Below, one piece after another: positions 55,792 to 64,000 of a DNA stretch of 64,000 nucleotides; within the stretch, counting starts at the first letter, position 1; every line of letters begins with the position of its first letter. Under the pieces are notes generated by a model. The model ran no database searches. It was not told where the DNA came from and saw only the letters and a list, made by a program, of their open reading frames with translations. The position numbers and the translations under genes were made by a program. Source of the stretch: Hymenobacter sediminis (lineage in GTDB: Bacteria > Bacteroidota > Bacteroidia > Cytophagales > Hymenobacteraceae); NCBI RefSeq assembly GCF_003231285.1, contig NZ_QKNS01000001.1:992001-1056000 (forward strand), given 5' to 3'.

Positions 55792-57024
55792 ATGTCTTCC
55801 CAAGCTGACGTTCTCTCGACCAAGGCCCAGGTGCAGCGCAACAAAGGCTCCCTGAATGCTGCTGGTTTCACCGATTACTACGACATCGACGACCTGCTGA
55901 CTGAGGAGCACAAGCTCATCCGCCAGAGCATCCGCGACTTCGTGAAGAAGGAAATCAGCCCCAACATCGAGAAGTGGGCCCAGCAGGCGCATTTCCCTTC
56001 CGAGATTGTGCGCAAGTTTGGCGAGGTAGGCGCCTTCGGCCCCACCATTCCGACGGAGTACGGGGGCGGCGGCCTGGATTACATCAGCTACGGCCTGATT
56101 ATGCAGGAAATTGAGCGTGGCGACTCCGGCATGCGCTCCACGGCCTCGGTGCAGGGCTCCCTGGTGATGTTCCCGATTTACCAGTACGGATCTGAGGAGC
56201 AGCGCCGCAAGTACTTGCCCAAGCTGGCTTCCGGCGAGTGGCTGGGCTGCTTCGGCCTCACCGAGCCCGACCACGGCTCCAACCCCGGCGGTATGGTCAC
56301 CACCATTAAAGATCAGGGCGACTACTACCTGCTCAACGGGGCCAAACTCTGGATTTCTAACTCGCCTGAGTGCCAGGTAGCCGTGGTGTGGGCCAAGGAC
56401 GACAACGGCCGCATCCGGGGCGTAATCGTGGAGCGCGGCATGGAAGGCTTTACTACCCCCGAAATTCATAACAAGTGGAGCCTGCGCGCCAGCACCACCG
56501 GCGAGTTGGTATTCGACAACGTGAAGGTGCCCAAGGAAAACGTGCTGCCTAACATCGACGGCCTCAAGGGTCCACTTTCCTGCCTCGACTCGGCCCGTTA
56601 CGGCATTGCCTGGGGCGCCCTGGGCGCAGCCATCGACTGCTACGAGTCGGCGCTGAAGTATTCCCTGCAGCGGGAGCAGTTCGGTAAGCCCATTGCCTCC
56701 TTCCAACTCCAGCAGCGCAAGCTGGCCGAAATGATTACTGAAATTACCAAGGCCCAGCTGATGGTGTGGCGCCTGGGCATGCTCAAAAACGAAGGCAAAG
56801 CCACCTCGGCCCAGATTTCGATGGCCAAGCGCAACTCTGTAGAAATTGCCCTGCACATTGCCCGCGAAGCCCGCCAGATTCACGGCGGCATGGGCATCAC
56901 GGGCGAGTACCCCATCATGCGCCACATGATGAACCTGGAATCGGTAGTAACCTACGAGGGCACCCACGACATCCACCTGCTTATTACGGGTGCCGATATT
57001 ACGGGTATTCAGGCGTTTAAGTAA
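55792..57024 (+). CDS. Acyl-CoA dehydrogenase, glutaryl-CoA dehydrogenase-like
   Basis: 410 residues. GDSGMRSTASVQGSLVMFPI, GCFGLTEPDHGSNPGGMVTT (FAD/substrate region), WSLRASTTGELVFDNVKVP, ARYGIAWGALGAAIDCYESA and the catalytic Glu in VVTYEGTHDIHLLITG. These features are closest to glutaryl-CoA dehydrogenase, which oxidises and decarboxylates glutaryl-CoA in lysine and tryptophan breakdown; an acyl-CoA dehydrogenase of another specificity is possible. Single-gene unit with its own terminator. Confidence 0.88.
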   Translation: MSSQADVLSTKAQVQRNKGSLNAAGFTDYYDIDDLLTEEHKLIRQSIRDFVKKEISPNIEKWAQQAHFPSEIVRKFGEVGAFGPTIPTEYGGGGLDYISYGLIMQEIERGDSGMRSTASVQGSLVMFPIYQYGSEEQRRKYLPKLASGEWLGCFGLTEPDHGSNPGGMVTTIKDQGDYYLLNGAKLWISNSPECQVAVVWAKDDNGRIRGVIVERGMEGFTTPEIHNKWSLRASTTGELVFDNVKVPKENVLPNIDGLKGPLSCLDSARYGIAWGALGAAIDCYESALKYSLQREQFGKPIASFQLQQRKLAEMITEITKAQLMVWRLGMLKNEGKATSAQISMAKRNSVEIALHIAREARQIHGGMGITGEYPIMRHMMNLESVVTYEGTHDIHLLITGADITGIQAFK

Positions 57025-57044
57025 GCTAAAGAGGTAGCAACAGG

Positions 57045-57079
57045 AAAACGGCCGTTCTGTAAACAGGGCGGCCGTTTTT
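57045..57079 (+). terminator. Terminator after the acyl-CoA dehydrogenase gene
   Basis: AAAACGGCCG (57045-57054) / CGGCCGTTTT (57069-57078) with an extra inner stem CTGT/ACAG, T-rich end. It abuts the next ATG at 57080. Confidence 0.85.
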
Positions 57080-57091
57080 ATGATGGATAGT

Positions 57092-57805
57092 ATGAAAGAG
57101 CCTGTTCGAAATCTACTGATTAGCAGTCTGCTGCTTTACGCCTTGTTTGCGGTAGTGTACTATAGCATCGAGGGACCTAGGCCAAAGCTGAAAAGATATG
57201 CTGGCCCTCCACGCTTGTTAGTTTCGGATAGTGTGCTCTATGGTTTCGTGCGGGAGCTACTTGCTCAATCCGATACTGTAATGGTAGACACAGTACAGCA
57301 GCCGACTACATTTTATATCAGTAAAGTACTTCTCGAAAATGATTTGTTACCCGGATACAAACTAAGAGAGCGAAGATATCAGATAAGGCATGCTCCTTCC
57401 GAACAGGAGTTAGGGTTAGAGCAGCTTTGTTCAGAAGGACTACTTTCTTCGGTCGATGCTGCTTTCATGCGTCAGCAAATAAAGTTTTCGGTAGGTTTCG
57501 GACTCGAGCAGCGGAAGCTACCGGGCTACACGGTAATTCCAGCAGATACGGTGTGGCAATTAGAACGATTACAACATGCTTATGCTCCTCATTTCGCCGC
57601 TATGCAGATTTTGCGTCAGCGGCACCATACTTCTTATTTCTCTTGGTTGAGCGCGCCGCTTTTCTCCTGCGATGGTCGCACTGTTATTGTTGCAACAAAT
57701 ATGACTTGTGGCGGCGGACTATGTGGCAGCGGAGAAACGTGGCTGCTTCAGCGGCACCACGGCAAATGGCGAAAAGTAAAGCTGCTCAGTGAATGGATAA
57801 GCTAG
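57092..57805 (+). CDS. Membrane-anchored unknown protein (237 aa)
   Basis: Start uncertain: ATG at 57080, 57083 and 57092 are in frame; 57092 (MKEPVRNLLISSLLLYALFA) puts the single membrane segment at the very N-terminus and clears the terminator. The rest is periplasmic and alpha/beta (FYISKVLLENDLLPGYKLRE, FSCDGRTVIVATNMTCGGGL with Cys pairs). GC is lower than in its neighbours. No family recognised. Confidence 0.55.
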   Translation: MKEPVRNLLISSLLLYALFAVVYYSIEGPRPKLKRYAGPPRLLVSDSVLYGFVRELLAQSDTVMVDTVQQPTTFYISKVLLENDLLPGYKLRERRYQIRHAPSEQELGLEQLCSEGLLSSVDAAFMRQQIKFSVGFGLEQRKLPGYTVIPADTVWQLERLQHAYAPHFAAMQILRQRHHTSYFSWLSAPLFSCDGRTVIVATNMTCGGGLCGSGETWLLQRHHGKWRKVKLLSEWIS

Positions 57806-57896
57806 CTCATCGGTAAAAGGCTTATTCTAAGTGCTTGCGTCCATGGGTAATAGGTTGTTCGTATATAGTTGGTATACACCAATCTACCTCAACGCT

Positions 57897-58334
57897 ATGG
57901 AAAACGAACAGCAGCACGACAACGCCGAGTCGCGGCGGCAGGAGCGCCGGGAACACGACAAGGAGCAATACCGCCAGGAAGGTGACGAAATGCGCCAGGG
58001 CGGCCCCGACCCCAACCTGAGCCACCACGACCGCACCCGCTCCGGCGACGGTAGCTTCACCCCAGACAGCCAAGCCGACACTGGTTCTTCCGATGGCATT
58101 GCCAAAACCATCGGTGGTGATGGTGGCAACAACGGCGGCCGCTACCATAACCTCGATGAGGTAAAGCACAGCCCTACCCCCGACGCCGGCCAAAACGGCA
58201 CCATGGGAGCTGGCCAGAGTCGCGAGCCCCAGCTACGTACACCCAGCGCCCAAACCTCGCACACCAGCAAAGGCCCCCAGAGCGAGGGCGGACACAGTGC
58301 CAGCCAGGGCAGCAAAAGCGGGAGTCAGGAGTAA
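57897..58334 (+). CDS. Low-complexity hydrophilic protein (145 aa)
   Basis: ATG 57897 (MENEQQHDNAESRRQERREH). Polar throughout: Gln/Glu/Arg/His-rich start, then Gly/Ser/Asp-rich disordered stretches. No hydrophobic core, so it is probably intrinsically disordered, like stress-related hydrophilic proteins; function unknown. Codon use is like that of neighbouring host genes. Followed by a 21-bp hairpin. Confidence 0.5.
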   Translation: MENEQQHDNAESRRQERREHDKEQYRQEGDEMRQGGPDPNLSHHDRTRSGDGSFTPDSQADTGSSDGIAKTIGGDGGNNGGRYHNLDEVKHSPTPDAGQNGTMGAGQSREPQLRTPSAQTSHTSKGPQSEGGHSASQGSKSGSQE

Positions 58335-58348
58335 AAAACAGCATCGGT

Positions 58349-58397
58349 AAAAAGCTCCGAATACTGCTTAAGCAACAAGCAGTATTCGGAGCTTTTT
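58349..58397. terminator. Hairpin terminator with 21-bp stem
   Basis: AAAAAGCTCCGAATACTGCT... (58349-58369) pairs perfectly with 58377-58397, 7-base loop, T-run at the end. Ends the 145-aa gene. Confidence 0.88.
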
Positions 58398-58542
58398 CGT
58401 TTGCAGGCAGGAGGCTAAGCATACCGAAACTCCCTACCCATCGATCCAGCCGAAACCTTGTGGTAGCCTCAAATGAAGTGACGTGCGGCAAAGCTCCGGG
58501 TTCCGGTGTTACTTTACGGCCTCATCTGCTGTATTCTCACTT

Positions 58543-58875
58543 ATGTCCACTGCTGCTACATCCCCCTTGGTATTGCTTGAGTGCCTGGTAGCTGGCACTA
58601 CTCACCGTGAGGGCTTGGCCGAGTACGAGCCCCGCCTGCAACCCAACCAAAAACTTGCGCTCCAGCGCGAATCCGACAGCTCCTACGACGACTGGGCCGT
58701 GCGCGTGTACACCAGCGGCCCCGATGGTTTCTGGCTGGGCTACCTGCCCGAAGGCCGTAACGAAACCGTGGCGCGCCTGCTCGATGCCGGCTACCCCCTC
58801 AGCGGCCGTCTAACCCACAAAGCCTGGGAAGAAGACTGGCTACACCTAGAAATTGAGGTGTTGTTGGAAAAATAA
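58543..58875 (+). CDS. HIRAN-domain protein
   Basis: 110 residues from ATG 58543. VLLECLVAGTTHREGLAEYE, LQPNQKLALQRESDSSYDDW, AVRVYTSGPDGFWLGYLPEG and ETVARLLDAG follow the HIRAN pattern (start VAG, then L..REP.N.YD..AV.V, G.LGY.P). HIRAN domains bind DNA ends and occur alone or on helicases such as HLTF. As a single domain its role is unknown; DNA damage or stalled-fork sensing is possible. Confidence 0.75.
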   Translation: MSTAATSPLVLLECLVAGTTHREGLAEYEPRLQPNQKLALQRESDSSYDDWAVRVYTSGPDGFWLGYLPEGRNETVARLLDAGYPLSGRLTHKAWEEDWLHLEIEVLLEK

Positions 58876-58967
58876 GGTGACAAGGTGAATGGTGATAGGG
58901 GATAAGATGAACTGTCATGTAGAGCTCTTTGCGGAGTCTGGCGTGCCCACCTCGTAATAACAGCTGT

Positions 58968-59054
58968 CATGTCGAGCTTGTCGAGACATCTCGCGTGCGT
59001 CGTTGGTTAGTATGGCAACGTCAACACGCGAGATGTCTTGACAAGCTCGACATG
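58968..59054. repeat. 30-bp inverted-repeat element, plus a degenerate half copy
   Basis: CATGTCGAGCTTGTCGAGAC... (58968-58997) pairs with 59025-59054 over 30 bases with one mismatch, 27-base spacer. A diverged half copy (TGTCATGTAGAGCTC...) lies at 58913-58945. Located in the 245-base gap between HIRAN and the 319-aa gene. Looks like a mobile or REP-type palindromic element; similar palindromes are, to my recollection, spread through Hymenobacter genomes. Confidence 0.75.
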
Positions 59055-59120
59055 ATGTTCTTACTGTTCACCTGTCAGCATTGACTATTTGCCTCATTAC
59101 CCATCATTTCTTCCCCTACA

Positions 59121-60080
59121 TCATAACGTATCCGCCAGGGCAAGAATTTCTTGGCGGGCTTGCTGAATTTCTTCCGATTCGGGGAAGGTGTGCTGCACCC
59201 AGTGGGTGAAGCCGCTTACCATTTCGCCCACGGCTTGGCGGTTGCTCACGGGTGCCGCTTCGGTGGCAGCGTTTTCAGCTTCCGATAGGGTAGGGAAAGC
59301 ATCCTCCAGCCCCAAGCGGCTCATCACATCCGATACGAAAATCATCCCGCAGACCTGCATGCCCTGATAAAGCTGCACCAACTCGGGCATGGTGAGCGTG
59401 AGCTGATCCTGGGCCCGCACCCGCCCCAGGTGCTCAATTAGCGGCTCCAGTGCTTCGGGCTGCAGATGCGAAAGTTTGCCCACAGCCCGCAGAAAGGGAT
59501 GGTCGGCGGTGGCGGGTAGGCTGTGCACTAGCAGTAGGGCTAGGCGTAGCATTTGCAGCTGCGGCTCGGCCAAGCGCAGGTTGGCTGCCGGCGGGGCTGC
59601 CGTGGGGTGAGTGGCAAGTAATTTCGTGAAAGCCTCCTCAATATGCAGGCGGTGCAGGCCCAGCGAGGCTACCCCCGCGGGGGCTGGCAAGTGTTCCTCC
59701 AGAGTATTCAAAAAGGCTGCGCTCAGCTCCAGGCAGTAGGTTTTTAGGTAATCAAGCTGTTGCTGATCCACGCGCATCTGCTCCTGCACATAGGCTAGTA
59801 CGGGCGTGGCCAGAGAGGTTTCCAGCGTCAGGCGGCCCAGCAGCAGCAAATGATACAAGGCCAACGGCTCAGTGCGCAGGCTGGCCAAGAGCTGTTCGTG
59901 ATTCTGGATACCGTTCAGTTCCTGTACTTTGCGGCCATCCAGCGCTGTGAGGGTAGCCAAGCGGTGCGTTTCGGGCTGACTTAACAGCTCAGCCGCGGCC
60001 ATGCCGTGCAGGCTCAAGCAATGGGCCAGCTGGTCGTAGAAATCGATAGGAAGGGCATCAAGCCAGGCAGCGTCAGACAT
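59121..60080 (-). CDS. Unknown helical protein (319 aa)
   Basis: Almost wholly helical: FYDQLAHCLSLHGMAAAELL, LTLETSLATPVLAYVQEQMR, QLDYLKTYCLELSAAFLNTL, LRAVGKLSHLQPEALEPLIE. Soluble, without recognised catalytic motif. Conserved-looking but unassigned; single gene. Confidence 0.55.
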   Translation of the reverse strand: MSDAAWLDALPIDFYDQLAHCLSLHGMAAAELLSQPETHRLATLTALDGRKVQELNGIQNHEQLLASLRTEPLALYHLLLLGRLTLETSLATPVLAYVQEQMRVDQQQLDYLKTYCLELSAAFLNTLEEHLPAPAGVASLGLHRLHIEEAFTKLLATHPTAAPPAANLRLAEPQLQMLRLALLLVHSLPATADHPFLRAVGKLSHLQPEALEPLIEHLGRVRAQDQLTLTMPELVQLYQGMQVCGMIFVSDVMSRLGLEDAFPTLSEAENAATEAAPVSNRQAVGEMVSGFTHWVQHTFPESEEIQQARQEILALADTL

Positions 60081-60270
60081 GAGGAGCGGAGCGGGTGAGG
60101 CCGCAAGTTAGAAGAGAAGCGCAACCTGACCTGCGGTTGAGCAATAAGGAAAAGAGTTTTTGCTAACTATATTAGTTAGATAGACAATTGGCAATATTTT
60201 TTGCTAAAAAAGGCACCAACCCCGGTCCTGAACTGTTACCTTTCGACACGCTGAACTACTCCTTACGCTT

Positions 60271-61314
60271 ATGCGCGAACCGTATATGACTGGTGGTAAA
60301 GACCACATGGACGCCACCGAAAAAGACATCGATAAGGCCCTGCGGCCCCTTTCCTTCGATGACTTCACCGGCCAGGGCAAGGTAGTCGAAAACCTGAAGG
60401 TATTCGTGGCGGCCGCTAAGCACCGCGGCGAAGCCCTCGACCACGTGCTGCTGCACGGCCCTCCCGGCCTGGGTAAAACTACCCTGTCACACATCATCGC
60501 CAACGAGTTGGAATCGGGCATCAAGATGACCAGCGGCCCGGTGCTGGATAAGCCTTCCGACTTGGCCGGCCTGCTCACCAATCTGGAGCCAAATGATGTG
60601 CTCTTCATCGACGAGATTCACCGCCTGAACCCGGTAGTGGAAGAGTACCTGTACTCGGCCATGGAGGATTACCGCATCGACATCATGCTCGATTCGGGTC
60701 CGAATGCGCGTTCGGTGCAGATTTCACTGTCGCCGTTTACCCTCATCGGGGCTACTACTCGCTCGGGCATGCTGACCTCGCCGTTGCGCGCCCGCTTCGG
60801 CATCAGCTCCCGCCTGGAATACTACGATTCGGCTCTGCTGACCAGCATCGTGCAGCGCTCGGCTGAAATCCTGGGTACGCCTATCTATGAAGATGCGGCC
60901 TTCGAAATTGCCCGCCGCTCACGCGGTACCCCGCGTATTGCCAACAATCTGCTGCGCCGCACCCGCGACTTCGCCCAGATCAAAGGCACCGGCACCATCA
61001 CCCGCGAAATTGCCCAGTTTGCCCTCAATGCCCTCGACGTGGACCAGAACGGCCTCGACGAAATGGACATCCGCATCCTGAGCACGATTATCGATAAGTT
61101 CAAGGGTGGCCCCGTCGGCCTCGGCACCATTGCTACTGCCTGCGGCGACGAAGCCGAAACCATCGAGGAAGTGTACGAGCCCTTCTTGATCCAGGAAGGT
61201 TTCATCAAACGCACCTCCCGCGGCCGCGAAGCTACTGAGCTAGCCTACCAGCACCTAGGCCGCCAAATGCCCCAGCACCTGCGAGGAAATACGGCTACTG
61301 GGGAGCTGTTCTAG
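60271..61314 (+). CDS. ruvB: Holliday junction branch migration helicase RuvB
   Basis: 347 residues. [20 protein letters not shown], Walker [19 protein letters not shown], Walker [19 protein letters not shown], sensor [20 protein letters not shown] with arginine finger region, and the C-terminal winged-helix ([20 protein letters not shown]). Forms hexamers that push Holliday junctions with RuvA. Length and motifs are normal. Confidence 0.97.
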   Translation: MREPYMTGGKDHMDATEKDIDKALRPLSFDDFTGQGKVVENLKVFVAAAKHRGEALDHVLLHGPPGLGKTTLSHIIANELESGIKMTSGPVLDKPSDLAGLLTNLEPNDVLFIDEIHRLNPVVEEYLYSAMEDYRIDIMLDSGPNARSVQISLSPFTLIGATTRSGMLTSPLRARFGISSRLEYYDSALLTSIVQRSAEILGTPIYEDAAFEIARRSRGTPRIANNLLRRTRDFAQIKGTGTITREIAQFALNALDVDQNGLDEMDIRILSTIIDKFKGGPVGLGTIATACGDEAETIEEVYEPFLIQEGFIKRTSRGREATELAYQHLGRQMPQHLRGNTATGELF

Positions 61315-61330
61315 TTAATTATCACTACCG

Positions 61331-61364
61331 AAAGGTGTAGCTATTTTAAAATAGCTACACCTTT
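61331..61364. terminator. 34-bp perfect palindrome, bidirectional terminator
   Basis: AAAGGTGTAGCTATTTT / AAAATAGCTACACCTTT, perfect over 17 bp per side, T-rich end. Lies between ruvB and the AT-rich gene at 61379, 14 bases before its start. Confidence 0.85.
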
Positions 61365-61378
61365 TTTATTTAACGCTT

Positions 61379-61978
61379 ATGAATATCAAAAGCTTCTCCA
61401 ATTTGTGCCAGGAGCACCGCGTATGGATTATTGAGTATGTTCCTTATTCTCATGAAAAATCAGTATTTGTAGTGTGGTACACTGATTTTGAAGATGATGA
61501 TAATGATAAGCTGTTGGTATATAATGATGAAAAAATATTTGGTACATCAAATATAAAATCTATGTATGAGATGGTTTTGAAGGAGCAACAAAATTTAGCT
61601 GTGAGTACCCAGATAAGTAATTGGCTGCAGTGCTTTGGCGAAATAATGCCTAAAGCGGATGTTTGCTTTGACGCAAATTCTATAATCGGCTCTATTTTAA
61701 ATTCAGAACTAAATACCTGTAAATTAGATGAATTGGTTAAAATAATTAATTTTTACGAGGATTATATATATCAAATTGGAATTGAGTACGATAGAGAGGA
61801 GAATGTAAAAGAAATATGGAATTATTATTACGATGTTATTTTCTGGCCTAGGTTCAATAGTAATAATAAGATAGATTTAGTAGATCAGTTTCCACTGCAA
61901 ACAGATCAAGAGGCTCTAGGGAGAGCTATGCTTTCTATGGTGAGATTTTTTGAGCAGAGGATTGTTGTAGTAGATTGA
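61379..61978 (+). CDS. AT-rich orphan gene, unknown (199 aa)
   Basis: Base composition is much lower in GC than the flanking ruvB and queG. The protein is rich in Asn, Asp, Ile, Tyr and Lys (YTDFEDDDNDKLLVYNDEKI, KIINFYEDYIYQIGIEYDRE). Largely alpha/beta, soluble, no catalytic motif. The composition and size recall immunity or anti-phage accessory proteins in other genomes, but this is only an impression. No mobility gene nearby. Confidence 0.65.
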   Translation: MNIKSFSNLCQEHRVWIIEYVPYSHEKSVFVVWYTDFEDDDNDKLLVYNDEKIFGTSNIKSMYEMVLKEQQNLAVSTQISNWLQCFGEIMPKADVCFDANSIIGSILNSELNTCKLDELVKIINFYEDYIYQIGIEYDREENVKEIWNYYYDVIFWPRFNSNNKIDLVDQFPLQTDQEALGRAMLSMVRFFEQRIVVVD

Positions 61979-62040
61979 TTATCAAGATCATTCTAGTTTA
62001 TATTACTGATTCACTAAGTAGACTGCAGAAAGGAAAGAGC

Positions 62041-62048
62041 TAACTTTG
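62041..62048 (+). promoter_or_regulatory. -7 box of the queG gene
   Basis: TAACTTTG, 22 bases before the ATG. It is the same box as in the phage late promoters, but without the palindrome. Confidence 0.5.
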
Positions 62049-62069
62049 TAATTCTTTGTTTCTGAACCT

Positions 62070-63053
62070 ATGCTGCCGACCGCCCACTATACTGCTTTCA
62101 TTAAACGCCGGGCGGCGGAGCTGGGCTTTATGTACTGCGGCATTTCTAAAGCTGAGTTTTTAGAGGAAGAAGCGCCGCGCCTAGAAAACTGGCTGAACCG
62201 TCAGATGAACGGTAAAATGGCCTATATGGCCAACCACTTTGATAAGCGACTCGACCCGCGCCTGCTGGTAGATGGGGCCAAATCCGTCATTTCGCTGCTG
62301 CTGAATTACTACCCCCCCGAGGAAGCCCAACAGCCGGACGACACGCTCAAAGTCAGCAAGTACGCCTACGGCCGCGACTATCACTTTGTCATCAAGGACA
62401 AGCTCAAAACCTTGCTGCAGGACATGCAGGAGGAAATAGGGGAGGTAGGGGGGCGCTGCTTTGTGGATTCCGCCCCCGTGATGGACAAGGCCTGGGCTAA
62501 GAAGAGCGGCTTAGGGTGGGTAGGAAAAAACACCAACCTCATTCGGCCCGGTACCGGCAGCTTTTTCTTTATTGCCGAGCTGATTGTGGACCTGGAACTG
62601 GACTACGATGGCCCCATCAAGGATTACTGCGGCACCTGCACCAAGTGTGTAGATGCCTGCCCTACCCAGGCTATTACGGAGCCCTATGTGGTAGATGGCA
62701 GCAAATGCATCAGCTACTTCACCATTGAGCTGAAAGACCAGATACCACGGGAAGTGGAAGGTAAGTTCGGCAACTGGGTGTTCGGCTGCGACATTTGCCA
62801 AGATGTGTGCCCTTGGAACCGCTTCTCGAAACCCCATCAGGAGCCCCAGTTCAATGCCCACCCTGGCTTAAAGGACCTTACTCCCGGCGACTGGCAGGAA
62901 ATCACCCACGAGTTGTTTTCGGAGTTGTTCCGGCAGTCGGCGGTGAAACGCACCGGTTATGCAGGGTTGCAGCGGAATATTCGGTTTGTGCTGGGCGAGG
63001 AGGTAGCTCCCATTGCTACCTCTGCTTCTGACACGGAAGAGCCGCGCATGTAA
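62070..63053 (+). CDS. queG: Epoxyqueuosine reductase QueG
   Basis: 327 residues. [63 protein letters not shown] (cobalamin region), and two [4Fe-4S] ferredoxin-type clusters: [17 protein letters not shown] and [13 protein letters not shown]. Carries out the last step of queuosine formation on tRNA (epoxyqueuosine to queuosine) with cobalamin. Intact, normal length. Confidence 0.96.
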   Translation: MLPTAHYTAFIKRRAAELGFMYCGISKAEFLEEEAPRLENWLNRQMNGKMAYMANHFDKRLDPRLLVDGAKSVISLLLNYYPPEEAQQPDDTLKVSKYAYGRDYHFVIKDKLKTLLQDMQEEIGEVGGRCFVDSAPVMDKAWAKKSGLGWVGKNTNLIRPGTGSFFFIAELIVDLELDYDGPIKDYCGTCTKCVDACPTQAITEPYVVDGSKCISYFTIELKDQIPREVEGKFGNWVFGCDICQDVCPWNRFSKPHQEPQFNAHPGLKDLTPGDWQEITHELFSELFRQSAVKRTGYAGLQRNIRFVLGEEVAPIATSASDTEEPRM

Positions 63054-63080
63054 CCCGGAGCCCCTACCCTCCATATGTGC

Positions 63081-63126
63081 CGAAGCCGTGAGAAGCCTGC
63101 CAGAAGGCAAGCCGCTCACGGCTTCG
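63081..63126. terminator. Hairpin after queG
   Basis: CGAAGCCGTGAG (63081-63092) / CTCACGGCTTCG (63115-63126), with an inner stem GCCT/AGGC. No T-run; likely a terminator or 3' stabiliser. Confidence 0.6.
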
Positions 63127-63156
63127 AGGGTTTGGAAAGGAAGTAGAACGCGTCAG

Positions 63157-63351
63157 TTAAGCAACCACCGGCTGAGTGAACACGCGGTTCAGAATGCGGC
63201 GGTACAGATTGGAGAACTGCTGGTAGCACCAAGCTTTCAACTCCGAAAGCTCTGCTGGCACCAAAGTGCGCAGGGCCTTGCGTAGCTCCTTCTCGAAGAG
63301 AATTTTGTCGAAGCTTACTTTGAGGAGAATGGTTTTAGCGTACTCAAGCAT
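63157..63351 (-). CDS. Small conserved Bacteroidota protein (64 aa)
   Basis: MLEYAKTILLKVSFDKILFE then KELRKALRTLVPAELSELKA and WCYQQFSNLYRRILNRVF. Two or three amphipathic helices. Sequences with this KTILLKVSFD...ELRKA...L.P.E...L..WC pattern are, to my recollection, frequent in Cytophagales genomes; function unknown. Transcribed towards queG's end. Confidence 0.65.
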   Translation of the reverse strand: MLEYAKTILLKVSFDKILFEKELRKALRTLVPAELSELKAWCYQQFSNLYRRILNRVFTQPVVA

Positions 63352-63539
63352 GGGGGAATTTGTTTTTCACTGAGTGGGTAAAAGAGCGGTTGTTTAGGTG
63401 GGTCGGGCCCTTATACGGGAGCAGATGAAAAAGGCTTAACCATGAGGAGGCTTTGCATTTCTTTTGTTGAAAGATACAAAAAAATACATTTTCAGTACAA
63501 GCGCCAGACGCCTAGCAGACCGAAACGGTTCCGAAAAGC

Positions 63540-63579
63540 GCACAAAAAAAGGAACATTCTTATGTTCCTTTTTTTGTGC
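63540..63579. terminator. Hairpin with 18-bp stem
   Basis: GCACAAAAAAAGGAACAT (63540-63557) / ATGTTCCTTTTTTTGTGC (63562-63579), 4-base loop. On the minus strand it lies 43 bases after the ferritin-like gene and ends it. Confidence 0.85.
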
Positions 63580-63622
63580 AAAGATCAGTGCCGAGTATGA
63601 GCTGACTGTGTAGGCGGAGTTA

Positions 63623-64000
63623 TTAATACGTGAACAACTGCACCAAATCGGTGGCTGCTGCGGTGTCAATAGGTTCATCAAAGGCCTCGGCTACTTTGGC
63701 CAGAAGGGCTTCTTTGCTCAGAGTTGGATTGCCTACATTGATGGGCAGCGTCGTCTCGAAGGGAACCAAGCGCGGGCCAGGAACATACTGGGCCACGTTC
63801 GACTCGTTGGCGTATGCTTTGTCAGGCACTGAGCCAGCGCTAGTAATGGCAGTATCGGTGGGGCTTAGCCAGCTTTTTACGGTAGCGCCGCGCTGGCGGC
63901 GCATGGTCCGGATGTGGGAGGCATGGCGTGCTTCAGTAGAATGAATGCGGAGCAGGGTTTCCAGCAACTGGTTATCCGACTGTACAAACTCGGCTTGCCC
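63623..64000 (-). CDS. Ferritin-like domain protein (partial, N-terminus off window)
   Basis: The frame is open to base 64000, so the N-terminus is missing. The visible part has LLRIHSTEARHASHIRTMRR (a metal-site-type Glu-x-x-His helix), WLSPTDTAITSAG, then LVPFETTLPINVGNPTLSKE and a C-terminal helix (AKVAEAFDEPIDTAAATDLV). This resembles the ferritin-like (PF13668-type) secreted proteins found in Bacteroidota. Ends with VQLFTY. Function unknown. Confidence 0.7.
   Translation of the reverse strand, partial: GQAEFVQSDNQLLETLLRIHSTEARHASHIRTMRRQRGATVKSWLSPTDTAITSAGSVPDKAYANESNVAQYVPGPRLVPFETTLPINVGNPTLSKEALLAKVAEAFDEPIDTAAATDLVQLFTY

Noticed and set aside
55504..56976. 490-codon minus-strand frame
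   Set aside because: Antisense to the well-supported acyl-CoA dehydrogenase gene; an effect of high GC and codon bias.
1..64000. CRISPR arrays, retron or diversity-generating elements, rRNA genes
   Set aside because: No spaced direct repeats, reverse transcriptase, template repeat pair or rRNA-like stretch was seen when reading the window.

Overview
The window looks like the chromosome of a Hymenobacter-type bacterium (Bacteroidota, Cytophagales). The main signs are: promoters of the Bacteroidota form TAnnTTTG, few Shine-Dalgarno sequences, moderately high GC, a TPP-riboswitch-controlled TonB-dependent receptor, a DUF2490 outer-membrane protein, and protein sequences typical of that group. 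About the first 44.3 kb is a temperate siphovirus-type prophage whose left end lies outside the window. The rest is ordinary host chromosome.

Prophage, left to right. (1) A partial XRE repressor (minus strand) faces an early operon, with three ACCG-N6-CGGT operators between them and a fourth at 1880. (2) A long series of small, mostly ATGA-coupled early genes (0.6-7.4 kb) includes a BRO antirepressor, a DUF551 protein, a Rieske-motif protein and a dUTPase. (3) A ribbon-helix-helix regulator (minus) faces a replication module (DUF1376 protein, DnaB-type helicase) and a second run of small unknown genes to 13.6 kb. (4) A second XRE regulator (minus, with a tandem 12-bp repeat upstream) is followed by late genes: terminase, portal, scaffold, capsid, connectors and a tail-chaperone pair joined by a -1 frameshift signal. 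A lipoprotein gene comes next, then the tape measure gene on the OPPOSITE strand, baseplate/fibre genes and a lysis cassette with a GH19 endolysin. (5) A HAD-type hydrolase, an unknown gene, a likely small structured RNA and the tyrosine integrase (minus) close the element.

The most interesting pattern is regulatory. A 17-bp palindrome, TTAAAGTATTACTTTAA, fused to a TAACTTTG -7 box, occurs four times. Three copies sit directly after a terminator and start the terminase, structural and capsid units. The fourth is bidirectional and drives the inverted tape measure gene one way and the baseplate genes the other. This looks like a phage-specific late-gene regulon with an unidentified regulator. 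A free-standing HNH endonuclease between terminase and the second of these promoters is broken by a single in-frame TAA.

Host part (44.8-64 kb): an SDR oxidoreductase, DUF2490, HrpB helicase, rhodanese, PnuC plus a NadR-type kinase, an aldose-epimerase-like protein, a GNAT acetyltransferase, a TPP riboswitch with its TonB receptor, a glutaryl-CoA-dehydrogenase-like protein, several unknown genes, a HIRAN protein, RuvB, an AT-rich orphan gene, QueG and a partial ferritin-like gene. Many host genes are separated by long, perfect bidirectional hairpin terminators, and one 30-bp inverted-repeat element lies at 58968-59054. All functional calls are from reading motifs by eye; no database search was run.
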